DNA from: an uncultured Pseudomonadota bacterium
GTDB taxonomy: Bacteria; Pseudomonadota; Gammaproteobacteria; Burkholderiales; Thiobacillaceae
Length of the DNA stretch: 64,000 bases
NCBI GenBank assembly: GCA_903835655.1
Contig: CAILNT010000056.1
Coordinates: 1 to 64,000, forward strand
Direction of reading: 5' to 3'
The stretch's first letter is position 1. Each line of letters begins with the position of its first letter. Position numbers and translations under genes: made by a program. Positions 42,729 through 53,603 of the stretch are shown here, piece after piece. The notes beneath the pieces are model-generated. The model was not told where the DNA came from. It was given only the letters and a program-made list of their open reading frames with translations, and did no database searches.

Positions 42729-43561
42729 ACGATGCTGTGGCCGATGCGCTGAGGCAGGGAGAAGGTCTTCAGGGTGTTCAGGAGATCGTCGAAGTTCCAC
42801 CAGATGAAGAAGGCGTGGCCGACGATGTTCGCGTCCGGGACGAAACCCCAGTAGCGGGAATCGTTGGAGGCGTCGCGGTTGTCTCCCATCATGAAGTAGC
42901 TGCCCGCGGGCACCAGGCACTTGAAGCCGGAGTCGTCGTAACTGCAATTCTCCCGATGCGGGAAATTGCCATCGACCTGGGGCACGACGACCGGCGGCAT
43001 GTCGCGCTGGGTCATGGCGATGTGGTTGTGGGTGCCCAGTTGCTCATGCCAGGTATCGCCCTGGACGATGTTGAATCCGCTGGCGGTGTATTCGTACTTG
43101 CCGTTGGGCTTCATTTCGCTGGCCTGGCCATTGATAGTCAGGTGCTTGTCGCGATATTCGACGACATCGCCAGGCGTGCCCACCACGCGCTTGATGTAAT
43201 CCAGCGATGGGTCGTTGGGGTAGCGGAAGACCATGACGTCGCCGCGCTGCGGATTACCCAGTTGAACGATTTTCTTGTCGATCACCGGCAGGCGGATGCC
43301 GTACTCGTACTTGTTCACCAGGATGAAGTCACCGATCAGCAGAGTCGGCAGCATCGAACCGGAGGGAATCTTGAACGGTTCCACCAGGAAGGAGCGCAGC
43401 AGGAACACGATCAGGATGACGGGAAAGAAACTCTTCGAATAATCGACCAGGAGCGGCAGCTTGGCCTGGTCCGCGCGGTTCTTGGCGAGGAACAGGATGT
43501 CGAGCAACCAGATGCTCCCGGAGATGACCAGGGCGACGAATAGGATCAGGGCGAAGTTCAT
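42725..43561 (-). CDS. lepB: Signal peptidase I LepB
   Basis: LepB removes Sec and Tat signal peptides at the membrane. Two N-terminal helices are followed by the catalytic serine in FKIPSGSMLPTLLIGD and the catalytic lysine in SLDYIKRVVGTPGD. A GDNRDASNDSRYWG box lies near the end. The 278-aa length is usual. lepA, normally immediately upstream, is 1.9 kb away here. Confidence 0.97.
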   Translation of the reverse strand: MNFALILFVALVISGSIWLLDILFLAKNRADQAKLPLLVDYSKSFFPVILIVFLLRSFLVEPFKIPSGSMLPTLLIGDFILVNKYEYGIRLPVIDKKIVQLGNPQRGDVMVFRYPNDPSLDYIKRVVGTPGDVVEYRDKHLTINGQASEMKPNGKYEYTASGFNIVQGDTWHEQLGTHNHIAMTQRDMPPVVVPQVDGNFPHRENCSYDDSGFKCLVPAGSYFMMGDNRDASNDSRYWGFVPDANIVGHAFFIWWNFDDLLNTLKTFSLPQRIGHSIV

Positions 43562-43898
43562 GTGGTTATCTTGCTGGGCGTGAGGTTGCGAGCGAGAGGC
43601 ATTCTACCGGGAAAGTGCTTGGCCCTCGCGCGCAAGGGAAACACGGATGCGCACGCGCCGAAATTGCCTGGCGGAAAAATACGGCTTGCCGTTCTGCTGG
43701 CCGATGATACAAATAGCTGAAGCGTGGTTAGTGCACGGGCAAGTGCCCAAGGGTTTTTATCGGTCGTCAGGGTTTCGGACGGCGCTGGTGGGCGCGGCCT
43801 GGGGTGCCGACATTCCAGCCGCGTTGGGGGTCGGGCCGGTTCTTCTTCGGCGCGCCTGGCCTTGGGGCGGTTACTTCGCTAACGAGCAGGAGTCGTTC

Positions 43899-44666
43899 AT
43901 GACACGCAAGATACAGCGCTACGGTTGGGTCCCGGACCTGCCCGACCAGCGAGACCACCTCTACGCCGTCCCACCCGGGGTGATGGCGATCCTCCCCAGC
44001 CGCGCCGACTTGCGGCCGGCCTGCCCGCCGGTGCTGGACCAGGGCGAACTGGGCAGTTGCACCGCCAACGCCATCGCCAACGCTCACTTCTACGATCAGC
44101 TCAAGCAGAAGGACACCAACCCCTTCCCGCCTTCGCGCCTGTTCATCTACTACAACGAGCGCGTCATGGAAGGCTCGGTCAGGAGCGATGCCGGCGCCCA
44201 GATCCGCGACGGCATCAAGACCCTGGTCAAGCAGGGTGCTTGTCCGGAGTCTCTGTGGCCCTATGTCATCGCCAAGTTCGCCACCAAGCCCCCCGCACCG
44301 GCCTTCAAGGAAGCCGAGAAGCACCAGGCCATCCTCTATCGGCGGCTCACCCAGACCCTGGTCCAACTCAAGGGCTGTCTGGCCGAAGGCTATCCTTTCG
44401 TATTCGGCTTTTCCGTCTACGAAAGCTTCGAATCCGACGCCGTTGCCAAAACCGGCAAAGTCCCCATGCCCGGCCACAGCGAAAAGAATCTGGGTGGCCA
44501 CGCGGTACTGGCGGTGGGCTACGACGACACCCAGCAGGTCTTCATCGTCATGAATTCCTGGTCGGACGGCTGGGGCGACAAGGGCTATTTCTACATGCCT
44601 TACGCCTATTTGACCGATGCCAATCTGGCGGCGGATTTCTGGACGGTTCGCGCGGTGGAGGGATGA
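43899..44666 (+). CDS. Papain-like C1 family cysteine peptidase, 255 aa
   Basis: The papain triad is visible: Cys in VLDQGELGSCTANAIANA, His in LGGHAVLAVGYDD and Asn in IVMNSWSDGWGDKGYFYMPY. The oxyanion Gln precedes the Cys. There is no signal peptide and no propeptide of note. The start is the ATG at 43899 with AGGAG upstream; the in-frame extension to 43647 looks non-coding. With the next gene it splits lepA from lepB and runs against them. Its substrate is unknown. The region 43562-43898 holds no other gene I can support. Confidence 0.85.
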   Translation: MTRKIQRYGWVPDLPDQRDHLYAVPPGVMAILPSRADLRPACPPVLDQGELGSCTANAIANAHFYDQLKQKDTNPFPPSRLFIYYNERVMEGSVRSDAGAQIRDGIKTLVKQGACPESLWPYVIAKFATKPPAPAFKEAEKHQAILYRRLTQTLVQLKGCLAEGYPFVFGFSVYESFESDAVAKTGKVPMPGHSEKNLGGHAVLAVGYDDTQQVFIVMNSWSDGWGDKGYFYMPYAYLTDANLAADFWTVRAVEG

Positions 44667-44739
44667 TCAAGGCTGCAACCTTCTATCGGCTGTGGTCCGC
44701 TCGGGTGCGGCAGCTTTCCGTTTTTGTTGAGGGGATAAG

Positions 44740-45321
44740 ATGAAAATCGATGTCTTGTTGGAAAGAGTCCTGGTGGCGGAGAACGGGAGTACACGAAAAT
44801 CCTGTCCAGGCCTGGTGTTGGTCAAATTCTTTCCGGCCGGCGAGGTGCAGCAAGCCAACGCGGGCGGGCGGAAAGTGGACTTGCAGGACAATGTCGATAT
44901 TCTTTATTCCGGTTACCAGGCGCAGTTTGAATTACGTGCCAATGTGACCGGCAGGTCATGGATTGAAGTCCAGGTGATCAGCGTGATTGACTTTGGCACC
45001 CTGGGCAAGTTGATCGTTGATCTGTTGGCGCTCGGCAAAAAATCCTGGCCATTGCCGGTGGGGACGTTCTTGATCGACGCGGTGAGCGAAGATGTAAAAA
45101 AAGGCGCGCCACAGGTCGTGGCTTTCGGGAAGTCCGGGGTCTTGTCCCCGGATTCGATCATTGCGCCACTGCGAATCGATATGGAGGCGCCGTCCAATGT
45201 GTTGGATTATGCCTGTCGCGATCCGGTTACGAATATGCCCGTCGAATGCGCGCAGCGTTCCGTGTTGTTGGAGAAGGGCAAGCCGAACGGGTCTGTCTTT
45301 CTCAGCATCGAGGCGGCGTGA
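44740..45321 (+). CDS. Hypothetical protein, 193 aa, partner of the C1 peptidase
   Basis: I do not recognise this protein. It is soluble and beta-rich in appearance (KIDVLLERVLVAENGS, QAQFELRANVTGRSWIEVQV), with a hydrophobic middle helix (LGKLIVDLLALGKKSWPLPV) and no signal peptide. It follows the peptidase by 73 bp on the same strand, so a substrate, inhibitor or cofactor role is conceivable. Codon use is less GC-rich than in lepA or lepB, suggesting recent arrival. Confidence 0.7.
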   Translation: MKIDVLLERVLVAENGSTRKSCPGLVLVKFFPAGEVQQANAGGRKVDLQDNVDILYSGYQAQFELRANVTGRSWIEVQVISVIDFGTLGKLIVDLLALGKKSWPLPVGTFLIDAVSEDVKKGAPQVVAFGKSGVLSPDSIIAPLRIDMEAPSNVLDYACRDPVTNMPVECAQRSVLLEKGKPNGSVFLSIEAA

Positions 45322-45436
45322 AGGTCCTCCTATCGTTGCCGTCGCGGACTGGCCCACGGCCTAACTCTCGCGGCCAGGCCGGCGCCGCTGATCGAGTCTT
45401 GTGACGGGCTCCGGGCGAACGCCCGACCCGGTGCGT

Positions 45437-47230
45437 CTACTTGTCGCCCACCTGCAATATGGCCAGGAAGGCTTCCTGGGGAATCTCGACGTTGCCGACC
45501 TGCTTCATGCGCTTCTTGCCTTCCTTCTGTTTTTCCAGAAGTTTCTTTTTGCGGCTGATATCGCCGCCGTAACATTTCGCCAGCACGTTCTTGCGTAGCG
45601 CTTTCACGGTCTCGCGGGCGATGATGTGGGCGCCGATCGAGGCCTGCACGGCAACGTCGAACATCTGGCGCGGAATCAGTTCCCGCATCTTCGCGGCCAG
45701 TTCGCGGCCGCGATATTGCGAGGTGGAGCGGTGCACGATCAGGGCCAGGGCATCGACCTTCTCGCCGTTGACCAGGATGTCCAGCTTGATGAGGTCGTCG
45801 GCGCGGAATTCCTTGAATTCATAGTCCAGCGAGGCGTAGCCGCGCGAGGTCGATTTCAGGCGGTCGAAGAAGTCGAGCACCACTTCGTTCAAGGGAATGT
45901 CGTACTTGATCATGACCTGGCGGCCCAGGTATTTCATGTCCACCTGGGCGCCGCGCTTCAGGTTGCACAGCGTCATGACGTTGCCCAGATACGCCTCGGG
46001 CACCAGGATGGTGGCGGTGATGATGGGCTCGCGAATCTCCTCGACCTTGGTGAGGTCGGGCAGGCGCGAGGGGTTTTCCACGATGATCAGCGAGCCGTCC
46101 TTCATCACCACCTGGTACTCGACGGACGGCGCGGTGGTGATCAGGCTCTGGTCATACTCGCGTTCCAGGCGTTCCTGGACGATGTCCATGTGCAGCAGGC
46201 CCAGGAAGCCGCAACGGAAGCCGAAACCCAGCGCTTGCGAGGTTTCCGGCTCGAAGCGCAGCGCGGCGTCGTTGAGTTGCAGTTTGGTGAGCGCATCGCG
46301 CAGGCTGTCGTATTCATGCGACTCCACCGGATACAGGCCGGCGAATACCTGCGGCTTGATTTCCTTGAAGCCGGGCAGCGCATCGGGCGCGGGGCGCGTC
46401 GCCAGGGTGATGGTGTCGCCCACCTTGGCGTGTTTCAGATCCTTGATGCCGGCGGTGACGAAGCCCACTTCTCCTGCGGAAAGCTGGAGTCGCGGCAGCG
46501 ACTTGGGCGTGAATACCCCCACGGTCTCGGCCAGGTAATCGGCGCCGGTGGCCATCAGGCGTATCTTGTCCTTCAGCTTCAACACGCCGTCCACGACCCG
46601 CACCAGCATCACCACGCCGACGTAATTGTCGAACCAGGAGTCGATGATCAGTGCCTTCAGGGGGGCGGCTGCGTCTCCGCCGGGGGGGGGGATGTATTTG
46701 ACCACGGCTTCGAGCACGTCGATGATGCCCAGCCCGCTCTTGGCCGAGCAGTGCACCGCGTGGTCGGCCGGGATGCCGACGATCTCCTCGATTTCGTGGA
46801 CCACCCGTTCCGGGTCGGCGGAAGGCAGGTCGATCTTGTTGAGTACAGGGAACACTTCCACGCCCAGTTCGGTGGCCGTGTAGCAGTTCGCCACGGTCTG
46901 CGCTTCCACGCCCTGGGATGCGTCCACCACCAGGATCGCACCCTCGCAGGCCGAGAGCGAGCGGGAAACCTCGTAGGAGAAGTCGACGTGGCCGGGGGTG
47001 TCGATCAGATTGAGCTGGTATTCCTGGCCGTCCTTCGCCTTGTAGAGCAGGGCCGCGGTCTGCGCCTTGATGGTGATGCCGCGCTCGCGCTCCAGGTCCA
47101 TCGAATCGAGTACCTGCGCCTCCATCTCGCGGTCGGCCAAGCCCCCGCAGGTCTGGATGAGGCGGTCGGCCAGCGTGGACTTGCCGTGGTCGATGTGGGC
47201 GATGATGGAGAAATTGCGGATGTTGCGCAC
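45437..47230 (-). CDS. lepA: Elongation factor 4 (LepA)
   Basis: LepA is a ribosome-associated translational GTPase. The G1 motif [34 protein letters not shown] and VLNKIDLP are followed by EF-G-like domains and the LepA-specific C-terminal domain ([40 protein letters not shown]). The length of 597 aa is typical. The 380 bp upstream (47231-47612), shared with divergent folP, contains no gene I can identify. Confidence 0.98.
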   Translation of the reverse strand: MRNIRNFSIIAHIDHGKSTLADRLIQTCGGLADREMEAQVLDSMDLERERGITIKAQTAALLYKAKDGQEYQLNLIDTPGHVDFSYEVSRSLSACEGAILVVDASQGVEAQTVANCYTATELGVEVFPVLNKIDLPSADPERVVHEIEEIVGIPADHAVHCSAKSGLGIIDVLEAVVKYIPPPGGDAAAPLKALIIDSWFDNYVGVVMLVRVVDGVLKLKDKIRLMATGADYLAETVGVFTPKSLPRLQLSAGEVGFVTAGIKDLKHAKVGDTITLATRPAPDALPGFKEIKPQVFAGLYPVESHEYDSLRDALTKLQLNDAALRFEPETSQALGFGFRCGFLGLLHMDIVQERLEREYDQSLITTAPSVEYQVVMKDGSLIIVENPSRLPDLTKVEEIREPIITATILVPEAYLGNVMTLCNLKRGAQVDMKYLGRQVMIKYDIPLNEVVLDFFDRLKSTSRGYASLDYEFKEFRADDLIKLDILVNGEKVDALALIVHRSTSQYRGRELAAKMRELIPRQMFDVAVQASIGAHIIARETVKALRKNVLAKCYGGDISRKKKLLEKQKEGKKRMKQVGNVEIPQEAFLAILQVGDK

Positions 47231-47612
47231 AGGTTCTGGACTCTCAGAAAGCTACGAAGGACTCGTGGTGAAGAAATTCATGGGATGGGGTCACGCCGCG
47301 ACTGCCCGGCCCTCGCCGGGGCGGCAGCAGGCCAAGAGTGACGTGCCCGTGGCGGAGGATAGGCGCGCGATTGTATATCGAGATCGTCGCCTCGGGCTTT
47401 CCGTGGCGCAAGCGGCGATCGGCCCGGCCACACCACGGTAGCCGGGCCGAGTTCATGGCAGAGACGGATCGGGCCGGGGGGGCGTGACGCATGGCCGGTG
47501 CGGATTGAACCTTGCAGGCCAAGGGGGCGGCCGTTACAGTCGGGCATCCCGCGCGGGTGTCCAGCGTGGGTGTCCAGTTTCCCGCTCCGTCCCACAATCC
47601 CAGGCGCTCTCC

Positions 47613-48431
47613 ATGTTTCGCTGCGGCCGCACCGTTTTCTCCCTGGATCGCCCGCTGGTCATGGGCATCGTCAATGTCACCCCAGACTCTTTCTCCGACG
47701 GCGGTCGCCACTTGGGCCCACATCAGGCGATCCTGCATGGCCTGAGCCTGGTCGAGGCGGGGGCGGACATCCTCGACATAGGCGGTGAATCCACTCGGCC
47801 CGGAGCCGCGGCGGTGAGCGTTCAGGACGAACTCGAGCGCGTGCTGCCGGTCCTGGAAGGTTTGCGCGATTGCGGCGCGGCGCTCTCGCTCGATACCATG
47901 AAGCCGGAGGTGATGCGCGCGGCGCTGTCGCTGGGGGTCGACATGATCAACGACGTGCGCGCGCTTCAGGCGCCCGGCGCCCTGGAAGCGGTGGCGGAAT
48001 CGGACTGCGGCTTGTGCCTGATGCACATGCAGGGCGTGCCGCGCGCCATGCAGTGCCAGCCTCGCTACCAGGATGTGGTGGCGCAGGTGAGCGCATTCCT
48101 GCGCGCGCGCCTGGACGTGGCCCTGCGCGCCGGAATCGCTCGAGAACGGCTGGTGATCGACCCCGGTTTCGGTTTTGGCAAGAATCTGGAACACAACGTC
48201 GCCTTGTTCCAGGCGCTCGGTCAGTTCACACAAATCGCGCCCACGCTGGTCGGCGTGTCGCGCAAATCCATGCTTGGCCTGATGACCGGCCGCGAGGTCG
48301 GGGAGCGTCTGGCGGCGAGCATCGCTGCGGCCCTGGCTGCCGCGCAGCGTGGAGCGGCGATCTTGCGCGTCCACGATGTCGGGGAAACCGTGGATGCCCT
48401 GAAAATCATGGCAATCCTGGGGAAGCCCTGA
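47613..48431 (+). CDS. folP: Dihydropteroate synthase FolP
   Basis: FolP joins the pterin pyrophosphate to p-aminobenzoate, and is the sulfonamide target. The conserved loops are MGIVNVTPDSFSDGG, DIGGESTRPGA, INDVRAL and LVGVSRKSMLG. The ATG at 47613 matches the family start. It is not followed by glmM as in many relatives; the converging gene is dcd. Confidence 0.96.
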   Translation: MFRCGRTVFSLDRPLVMGIVNVTPDSFSDGGRHLGPHQAILHGLSLVEAGADILDIGGESTRPGAAAVSVQDELERVLPVLEGLRDCGAALSLDTMKPEVMRAALSLGVDMINDVRALQAPGALEAVAESDCGLCLMHMQGVPRAMQCQPRYQDVVAQVSAFLRARLDVALRAGIARERLVIDPGFGFGKNLEHNVALFQALGQFTQIAPTLVGVSRKSMLGLMTGREVGERLAASIAAALAAAQRGAAILRVHDVGETVDALKIMAILGKP

Positions 48432-48443
48432 TTTTCTCCGAGT

Positions 48444-49010
48444 TCAGATCTTCGGCAGGGTGACGCCCACCTGGCCCTGGTATTTTCCGCCGCGGTCGCG
48501 GTACGAGGTCTCGCACACTTCGTCTGCCTCGAAGAACAGCATCTGCGCCACGCCCTCGTTGGCGTAGATCTTCGCCGGCAGCGGCGTGGTATTGGAGAAT
48601 TCCAGCGTCACATGGCCTTCCCATTCCGGCTCCAGCGGCGTGACGTTGACGATGATGCCGCAGCGGGCATAGGTGCTCTTGCCCAGGCAGATGGTGAGTA
48701 CGCTGCGCGGAATGCGGAAGTATTCGATGGTGCGCGCCAGGGCGAAGGAATTGGGCGGGATGATGCAGACCTCGCCCTTCACGTCGACGAAGGAATCCGG
48801 ATCGAAATTCTTCGGGTCGACGATGGTGTGGTTGAGGTTGGTGAACAGCTTGAATTCGCTGGCGCAGCGCACGTCGTAGCCGTAGCTGGAAGTGCCGTAG
48901 GAGACGATTTTCTCGCCATTGACGCTCTTGACCTGACCGGGCTCGAAGGGCTCGATCATGCCGTTCTCCGCCGCCATGCGACGGATCCATTTGTCGGATT
49001 TGATGCTCAT
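48444..49010 (-). CDS. dcd: dCTP deaminase
   Basis: Dcd deaminates dCTP to dUTP for thymidylate synthesis. The trimeric enzyme's active-site region [20 protein letters not shown] and [13 protein letters not shown] are present, along with the C-terminal [14 protein letters not shown], typical of the monofunctional gammaproteobacterial-type enzyme of 188 aa. It is downstream of uvrA, separated by 68 bp. Confidence 0.96.
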   Translation of the reverse strand: MSIKSDKWIRRMAAENGMIEPFEPGQVKSVNGEKIVSYGTSSYGYDVRCASEFKLFTNLNHTIVDPKNFDPDSFVDVKGEVCIIPPNSFALARTIEYFRIPRSVLTICLGKSTYARCGIIVNVTPLEPEWEGHVTLEFSNTTPLPAKIYANEGVAQMLFFEADEVCETSYRDRGGKYQGQVGVTLPKI

Positions 49011-49078
49011 GGTCTGTGTCCAGCGTCAGAAGGGGGCCGATTTTACCGGCGTTTTCGGCCCCGGTTGCAGCCGAAAGT

Positions 49079-51940
49079 TCATGAAACCTGGCGCGCCAGC
49101 ACCGGCTGCAAATAACGTCCGGTATGGCTGGCGGGGTTGGACGCCACGGTTTCCGGCGTACCCTCGGCGATGATGCGTCCGCCACCCTCGCCGCCTTCGG
49201 GCCCAAGGTCGATGACCCAGTCCGCCGTCTTGATCACGTCGAGGTTGTGCTCGATCACCACCACGGTATTGCCGTTTCCGACCAGGCGGTGCAGGACCTT
49301 CAGGAGCATGTCGATGTCGTGGAAATGCAGGCCGGTGGTGGGTTCGTCGAGGATGTAGAGGGTGCGGCCGGTGTCGCGTTTGGAGAGCTCCAGGGCGAGT
49401 TTGACGCGCTGCGCTTCGCCGCCCGAGAGCGTGGTGGCGGACTGGCCCAGGCGCACGTAAGAAAGCCCGACATCGATCAAGGTCTTCAGCTTGCGCGCCA
49501 CGGTGGGCACGGCGTTGAAGAAGTCGTGGGCTTCCTCCACGGTCATCTTCAGGACTTCGTGGATGTTCCTGCCCTTGAATTGCACTTCCAGGGTCTCGCG
49601 GTTGTAGCGCTTGCCGTGGCAGACATCGCAGGGGACATAGATGTCGGGCAGGAAATGCATCTCCACCTTGATCATGCCGTCTCCCTGGCAGGCCTCGCAG
49701 CGCCCGCCCTTGACGTTGAAGGAGAAGCGGCCCGGCTCGTAGCCGCGTTCGCGCGCCTGCACGGTGCCGGCGAACAGGTCGCGGATGGGGGTGAACAATC
49801 CCGTATAGGTGGCGGGGTTGGAGCGCGGGGTGCGGCCGATGGGGGCCTGGTCGACGCTGACCACCTTGTCGAAATACTCCACGCCTTCGATCGTTTCGTA
49901 GGGCGCCACTTCCTTGGCGGCGCCATTCAACTGGTTGGCGGTGAGGGCGTAGAGGGTGTCGTTGATGAGGGTCGATTTGCCCGATCCCGATACGCCGGTC
50001 ACGCAGACGAAGATGCCGGTGGGCAGGTTCAGGGTGACGTTCTTCAGATTGTTGCCATAGGCGTTGACGAGTTTCAGCATCCGGCCCTCGCGCTCCGTGC
50101 GTCGGGATGCCGGCATGGGGATGGACTTCTGGCCGGAGAGATACTGCCCGGTCAGCGAGGACGCGCAAGCGAGGATGTCGGCAAGCGTGCCTTCGGCCAC
50201 GATCTCGCCACCGTGTTCGCCCGCGCCCGGTCCCATGTCGACGATGTAGTCGGCATGGCGGATGGCGTCCTCGTCGTGCTCGACCACGATCACCGAATTG
50301 CCCAGGTCGCGCAGGTGCTTCAGGGTGCCCAGCAGACGATCGTTGTCGCGCTGGTGCAGGCCGATGGAGGGCTCGTCCAACACATACATCACCCCGGTCA
50401 GCCCCGAGCCGATCTGGCTAGCCAGGCGAATGCGCTGCGCCTCGCCACCGGACAGGGTGTCGGCGGAGCGGTCGAGCGAGAGGTAATCGAGGCCGACGTC
50501 GTTGAGGAAAGTGAGCCTCGCGGAGATTTCCTTGACGATGCGTTCCGCGACCTGGGCGCGATTTCCCTCCAGTTTCAGTTCCTGGAAGAAGTCCAGCGAC
50601 TGGCGTATGGGCAGGCGCGAGAGATCGTGCAGAGTCCAGCCACCGATGGTGACGTTGCGCGCTTCGATGCGCAGGCGCGACCCGCCACACTCGGGACACG
50701 GACGGGTGGCGATGAGCTTGGCCAGTTCCTCGCGCAGCAATTGCGATTCGCTGTCCTTGTAGCGCCGCTCCAGGCTGGGGATGACGCCGTCGAATGCATG
50801 TTTGCGCGTGACCTTGCGGCCCCCTTCACCGAGATACTGGAAGGCGATTTCCTCGCTGCCGCTGCCATGCAGGATGACCTGCCTGAGGGCCTCCGGCAGA
50901 TCCGCGTAGGCGCTATCCAGGTCGAAGCCGTAATGCTGGGCCAGCCCTTCCAGCATGCGGTAGAAAAAGGCGTTCCTGCGATCCCAGCCCTTGACGGCGC
51001 CACCGGCGAGGCTCAAGTGAGGGTGGGCAACCACGCGTGCCGGATCGAAGAAGGTCACCTGGCCGAGGCCATCGCACTTCGGGCACGCACCCATAGGGTT
51101 GTTGAAGGAGAAGATGCGCGGCTCCAGTTCCGGCAGCGCGTAATCGCATACGGGGCAGGCGAATTTCGCGGAGAACAACATCTCCCGCCCGCCATCTCCC
51201 TCGGCTGCGTCCATCAGCACCGCCAGCGCGCGGCCGTCGGAATGGCGCAGCGCCGTCTCGAACGATTCGGCCAGGCGCTGCTTCACACCTGCCCCGGAGG
51301 CCGATCCGGGGTCCTGTCGTATTTTCAGCCGATCCACCACCGCCTCGATGGTGTGCTTCCTGTTCTTCTCCAGCGGCGGCAGGCTGTCGATGTCATAGAC
51401 CTCGCCATCCACGCGCAGGCGCACGAAGCCTTGCGCGCGCAACTCGTCGAACAGCCCCAGTTGCTCCCCCTTGCGGCCGACGACGAGCGGCGCCAGGATC
51501 ATCAGCCGGGTGTCCTCGGGCAGTTGCAACACCATGTCCACCATCTGCGAGACCGTTTGCGCCGCCAGTTCGATGCCGTGATGCGGGCAGCGTGGCGTGC
51601 CGGCGCGGGCGAACAGGAGACGCAGGTAATCGTGGATTTCCGTGACCGTGCCAACGGTGGAGCGCGGATTGTGGCTGGTGGCCTTCTGCTCGATGGCGAT
51701 CGCGGGCGAGAGTCCCTCGATCAGATCCACGTCGGGCTTTTCCATCAATTGCAGGAACTGTCGGGCGTAGGCGGAGAGCGACTCCACATAGCGCCGCTGG
51801 CCTTCTGCGTAGAGGGTGTCGAACGCCAGCGAACTCTTGCCCGAGCCGGAAAGGCCGGTGATCACCACCAGCTTGTGCGGCGGCAGATCGATGTTGACGT
51901 TCTTGAGATTGTGGGTGCGGGCGCCGCGGACGCGGATCAT
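49079..51940 (-). CDS. uvrA: Excinuclease ABC subunit UvrA
   Basis: UvrA recognises DNA damage in nucleotide excision repair. The 953-aa protein has two ABC modules with Walker A motifs ([18 protein letters not shown] near residue 32; [18 protein letters not shown] near residue 640) and signature loops ([32 protein letters not shown]). Zinc cysteines are in CPVCDY, CPKCDG and CEACQGDG. Its start is the GTG/ATG region at 51940. It is transcribed toward dcd. Confidence 0.98.
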   Translation of the reverse strand: MIRVRGARTHNLKNVNIDLPPHKLVVITGLSGSGKSSLAFDTLYAEGQRRYVESLSAYARQFLQLMEKPDVDLIEGLSPAIAIEQKATSHNPRSTVGTVTEIHDYLRLLFARAGTPRCPHHGIELAAQTVSQMVDMVLQLPEDTRLMILAPLVVGRKGEQLGLFDELRAQGFVRLRVDGEVYDIDSLPPLEKNRKHTIEAVVDRLKIRQDPGSASGAGVKQRLAESFETALRHSDGRALAVLMDAAEGDGGREMLFSAKFACPVCDYALPELEPRIFSFNNPMGACPKCDGLGQVTFFDPARVVAHPHLSLAGGAVKGWDRRNAFFYRMLEGLAQHYGFDLDSAYADLPEALRQVILHGSGSEEIAFQYLGEGGRKVTRKHAFDGVIPSLERRYKDSESQLLREELAKLIATRPCPECGGSRLRIEARNVTIGGWTLHDLSRLPIRQSLDFFQELKLEGNRAQVAERIVKEISARLTFLNDVGLDYLSLDRSADTLSGGEAQRIRLASQIGSGLTGVMYVLDEPSIGLHQRDNDRLLGTLKHLRDLGNSVIVVEHDEDAIRHADYIVDMGPGAGEHGGEIVAEGTLADILACASSLTGQYLSGQKSIPMPASRRTEREGRMLKLVNAYGNNLKNVTLNLPTGIFVCVTGVSGSGKSTLINDTLYALTANQLNGAAKEVAPYETIEGVEYFDKVVSVDQAPIGRTPRSNPATYTGLFTPIRDLFAGTVQARERGYEPGRFSFNVKGGRCEACQGDGMIKVEMHFLPDIYVPCDVCHGKRYNRETLEVQFKGRNIHEVLKMTVEEAHDFFNAVPTVARKLKTLIDVGLSYVRLGQSATTLSGGEAQRVKLALELSKRDTGRTLYILDEPTTGLHFHDIDMLLKVLHRLVGNGNTVVVIEHNLDVIKTADWVIDLGPEGGEGGGRIIAEGTPETVASNPASHTGRYLQPVLARQVS

Positions 51941-52037
51941 GGTTCAGGCCGTTCGGTCGGAGCGGTCGAATATACGCGCCTGGGGCACTCTGGCTCAAAC
52001 CGGGAAGTGCGCCGCCGAGTCCATCGCGCTCCCGGCC

Positions 52038-52126
52038 TCACCCCTCTCCGCTCGGGAGAGGGTGAGGGAAACGGACATGGCTGGTGCGTTCATCATCCGC
52101 GGGCGGCTTGCTCGCCATGCCCGTTG
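52038..52126. repeat. Dispersed palindromic repeat, copy 3
   Basis: CCCCTCTCC-GCTC-GGGAGAGGG (52041-52062) leads directly into GAGGGAAACGGACATGG, CGTTCATCATCCGCGGGCGG and GCCATGCCCGTT (52114-52125). It is the most compact copy and lacks the 70-bp spacer of copy 2. It lies between uvrA and the Fic remnant. Confidence 0.7.
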
Positions 52127-52137
52127 AACTGACGGCT

Positions 52138-53020
52138 TCAATCTTTTGCCACTACTGTGTCGTACAGCCCGTAATGACTCAAGCCGTCGTGGCTCTCGAT
52201 GCCGGTATAGCGTAGCGATGCATCTTCATAGCGACGGAAGGCAAAAACGGCTTGGTTCATCTGCTCGGTATTGAACACCTTGAGCCGCACGAGCAGGTGA
52301 AAGTCCTGCACCGTCAGGCCAGTGACCGTCAGGAATAAGTCCGGTTCCAGCTTGGTGATCACGTCCTGGAGTGTGTTCTCGCGGAAGTCGGTGAGGTACA
52401 TGAAGGCCGGGATGCAACAGGTAGCCACCTCTTTGGCCGACAAATTGGGGGCTTGTCGCAACAGTTCCAGAACCTGCTCATTGGCCCCCATATTTACACC
52501 GACATTTACAGGGACATCTGCCGGAGCATCCGCCACCGTCCGGGTTGCCACATCGATGAATTTGTAGAGCGAATTGGCAATGGCATCGAGCATGAAGTCG
52601 ATGAACGGGCGGCAATCCACCGTGCCCGCTTGAGAATCCTGTAGAGCCTGGTAGTACAGCGCCTGATGGTGATGCACCAGGGTTTCGATCGGCATCCAGG
52701 CAAACAGCGGGTTCCATTGCGCAAGAATCAGCGTCTGCCACAGCCGCCCGATCCGGCCATTGCCATCGCGGAAGGGGTGGATGTATTCCAGCCGGTAGTG
52801 AACAGCGGAACTCTTGATAAGCGGATGCACCGGGCTGGCCTTGCCCCAATCCAGAAGTTGCTCCACCAGGGCGGGGACTTGCGCCGAGGGCGCGCCGCGA
52901 TGCAAGGGCAGGCCATCGCTCCCCACCACGGCCACCCCCACCGAGCGGAAGTGGCCCGACTCGCCGATCAGCGACTCCGTCAGGTTCGCGTGCGCCCGCA
53001 ACAAGTCGCTCACCGACCAC
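52138..53020 (-). pseudogene. Fic-family protein, N-terminally truncated
   Basis: The Fic motif HPFRDGNGRIGR is intact near the middle (minus strand about 52785-52750), preceded by YRLEYI and followed by a winged-helix-like C-terminal domain (LRQAPNLSAKEVATCC...YLTDFRENTLQDVITKL). Recognisable Fic sequence begins DPWSVSDLLRAHANLTESLI; the usual 80-100 residues before that are absent and the frame runs upstream into methyltransferase sequence in another frame. Fic enzymes transfer AMP or similar groups to proteins. Whether this truncated frame is expressed is unclear. Confidence 0.7.
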
Positions 53021-53261
53021 GGATCAAAGCCAGGAAGTTCCCGCTGCCACAGGCCGGTTCCAGAAAGCGGGAATCGATGCGCTCGGCTTCCTCCTTCACG
53101 AGGTCGAGCATGGCCTCGACCATCCACGCCGGGGTGAATACTTCTCCGTGATCCGCAACGCGTTTTCGGGACTTGATCAGGCTCACGGGAAAAGGCTTCA
53201 GGTGATCGCTTGTACGAGACGCGACAGTATGCCTGACAGGTTTGAGATGCATGTTGAGCAT
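53010..53261 (-). pseudogene. N-terminal fragment of an adenine-specific DNA methyltransferase
   Basis: Residues KSRKRVADHGEVFTPAWMVE and EEAERIDSRFLEPACGSGNF form the beginning of a type I/IIG-like N6-adenine methyltransferase, including motif I (PACGSGNF). Immediately after motif I the sequence is joined to the Fic gene, out of frame, near 53020. The catalytic NPPY motif is missing. A restriction-modification gene and a fic gene were apparently fused by deletion. No gene is recognised in 53262-53603. Confidence 0.7.
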
Positions 53262-53603
53262 CAGCTATCTGGAGCATGTCCGGAATGACCGCTTCTGGCC
53301 GGGTACGGTCCGAAGCCCACGTCCCCGATTGTTGACGTTCACACAAATCTGGCGTCGCAGCCCGGCCGGCCGTTGATGCTGATCACCAGTCTCCGCAATA
53401 CTCTCACGAATGTCGGCGAACTGGTGGATTGTTGCCGTTAAAGTTCCACTTTCCGTGCGCACAGTAGGGCATGCTCGATACGGCCCGACACAGTCAGCGA
53501 TACCTGCTACGCCTACGCGACCGCTATTGACCGCATCGCCCCGTTTCCCGCAGCATCCACGGACTTCGCATCCCTGTGACGCGGATCATCCTAGGATCAT
53601 TCA

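Noticed and set aside
45626-47341. A 571-codon open frame on the plus strand
   Set aside because: Antisense to lepA; composition typical of a shadow frame.
49124-52132. A 1002-codon open frame on the plus strand
   Set aside because: It is antisense to uvrA. High-GC codon structure keeps the opposite strand open, and its translation is rich in His, Val, Gln and Asp with no domain.
53265-53462. A 65-codon open frame on the minus strand
   Set aside because: No ribosome site, signal or family resemblance; probably degraded accessory DNA. A GTTAAAGTTCCAC motif nearby recalled IS ends but is too weak to call.
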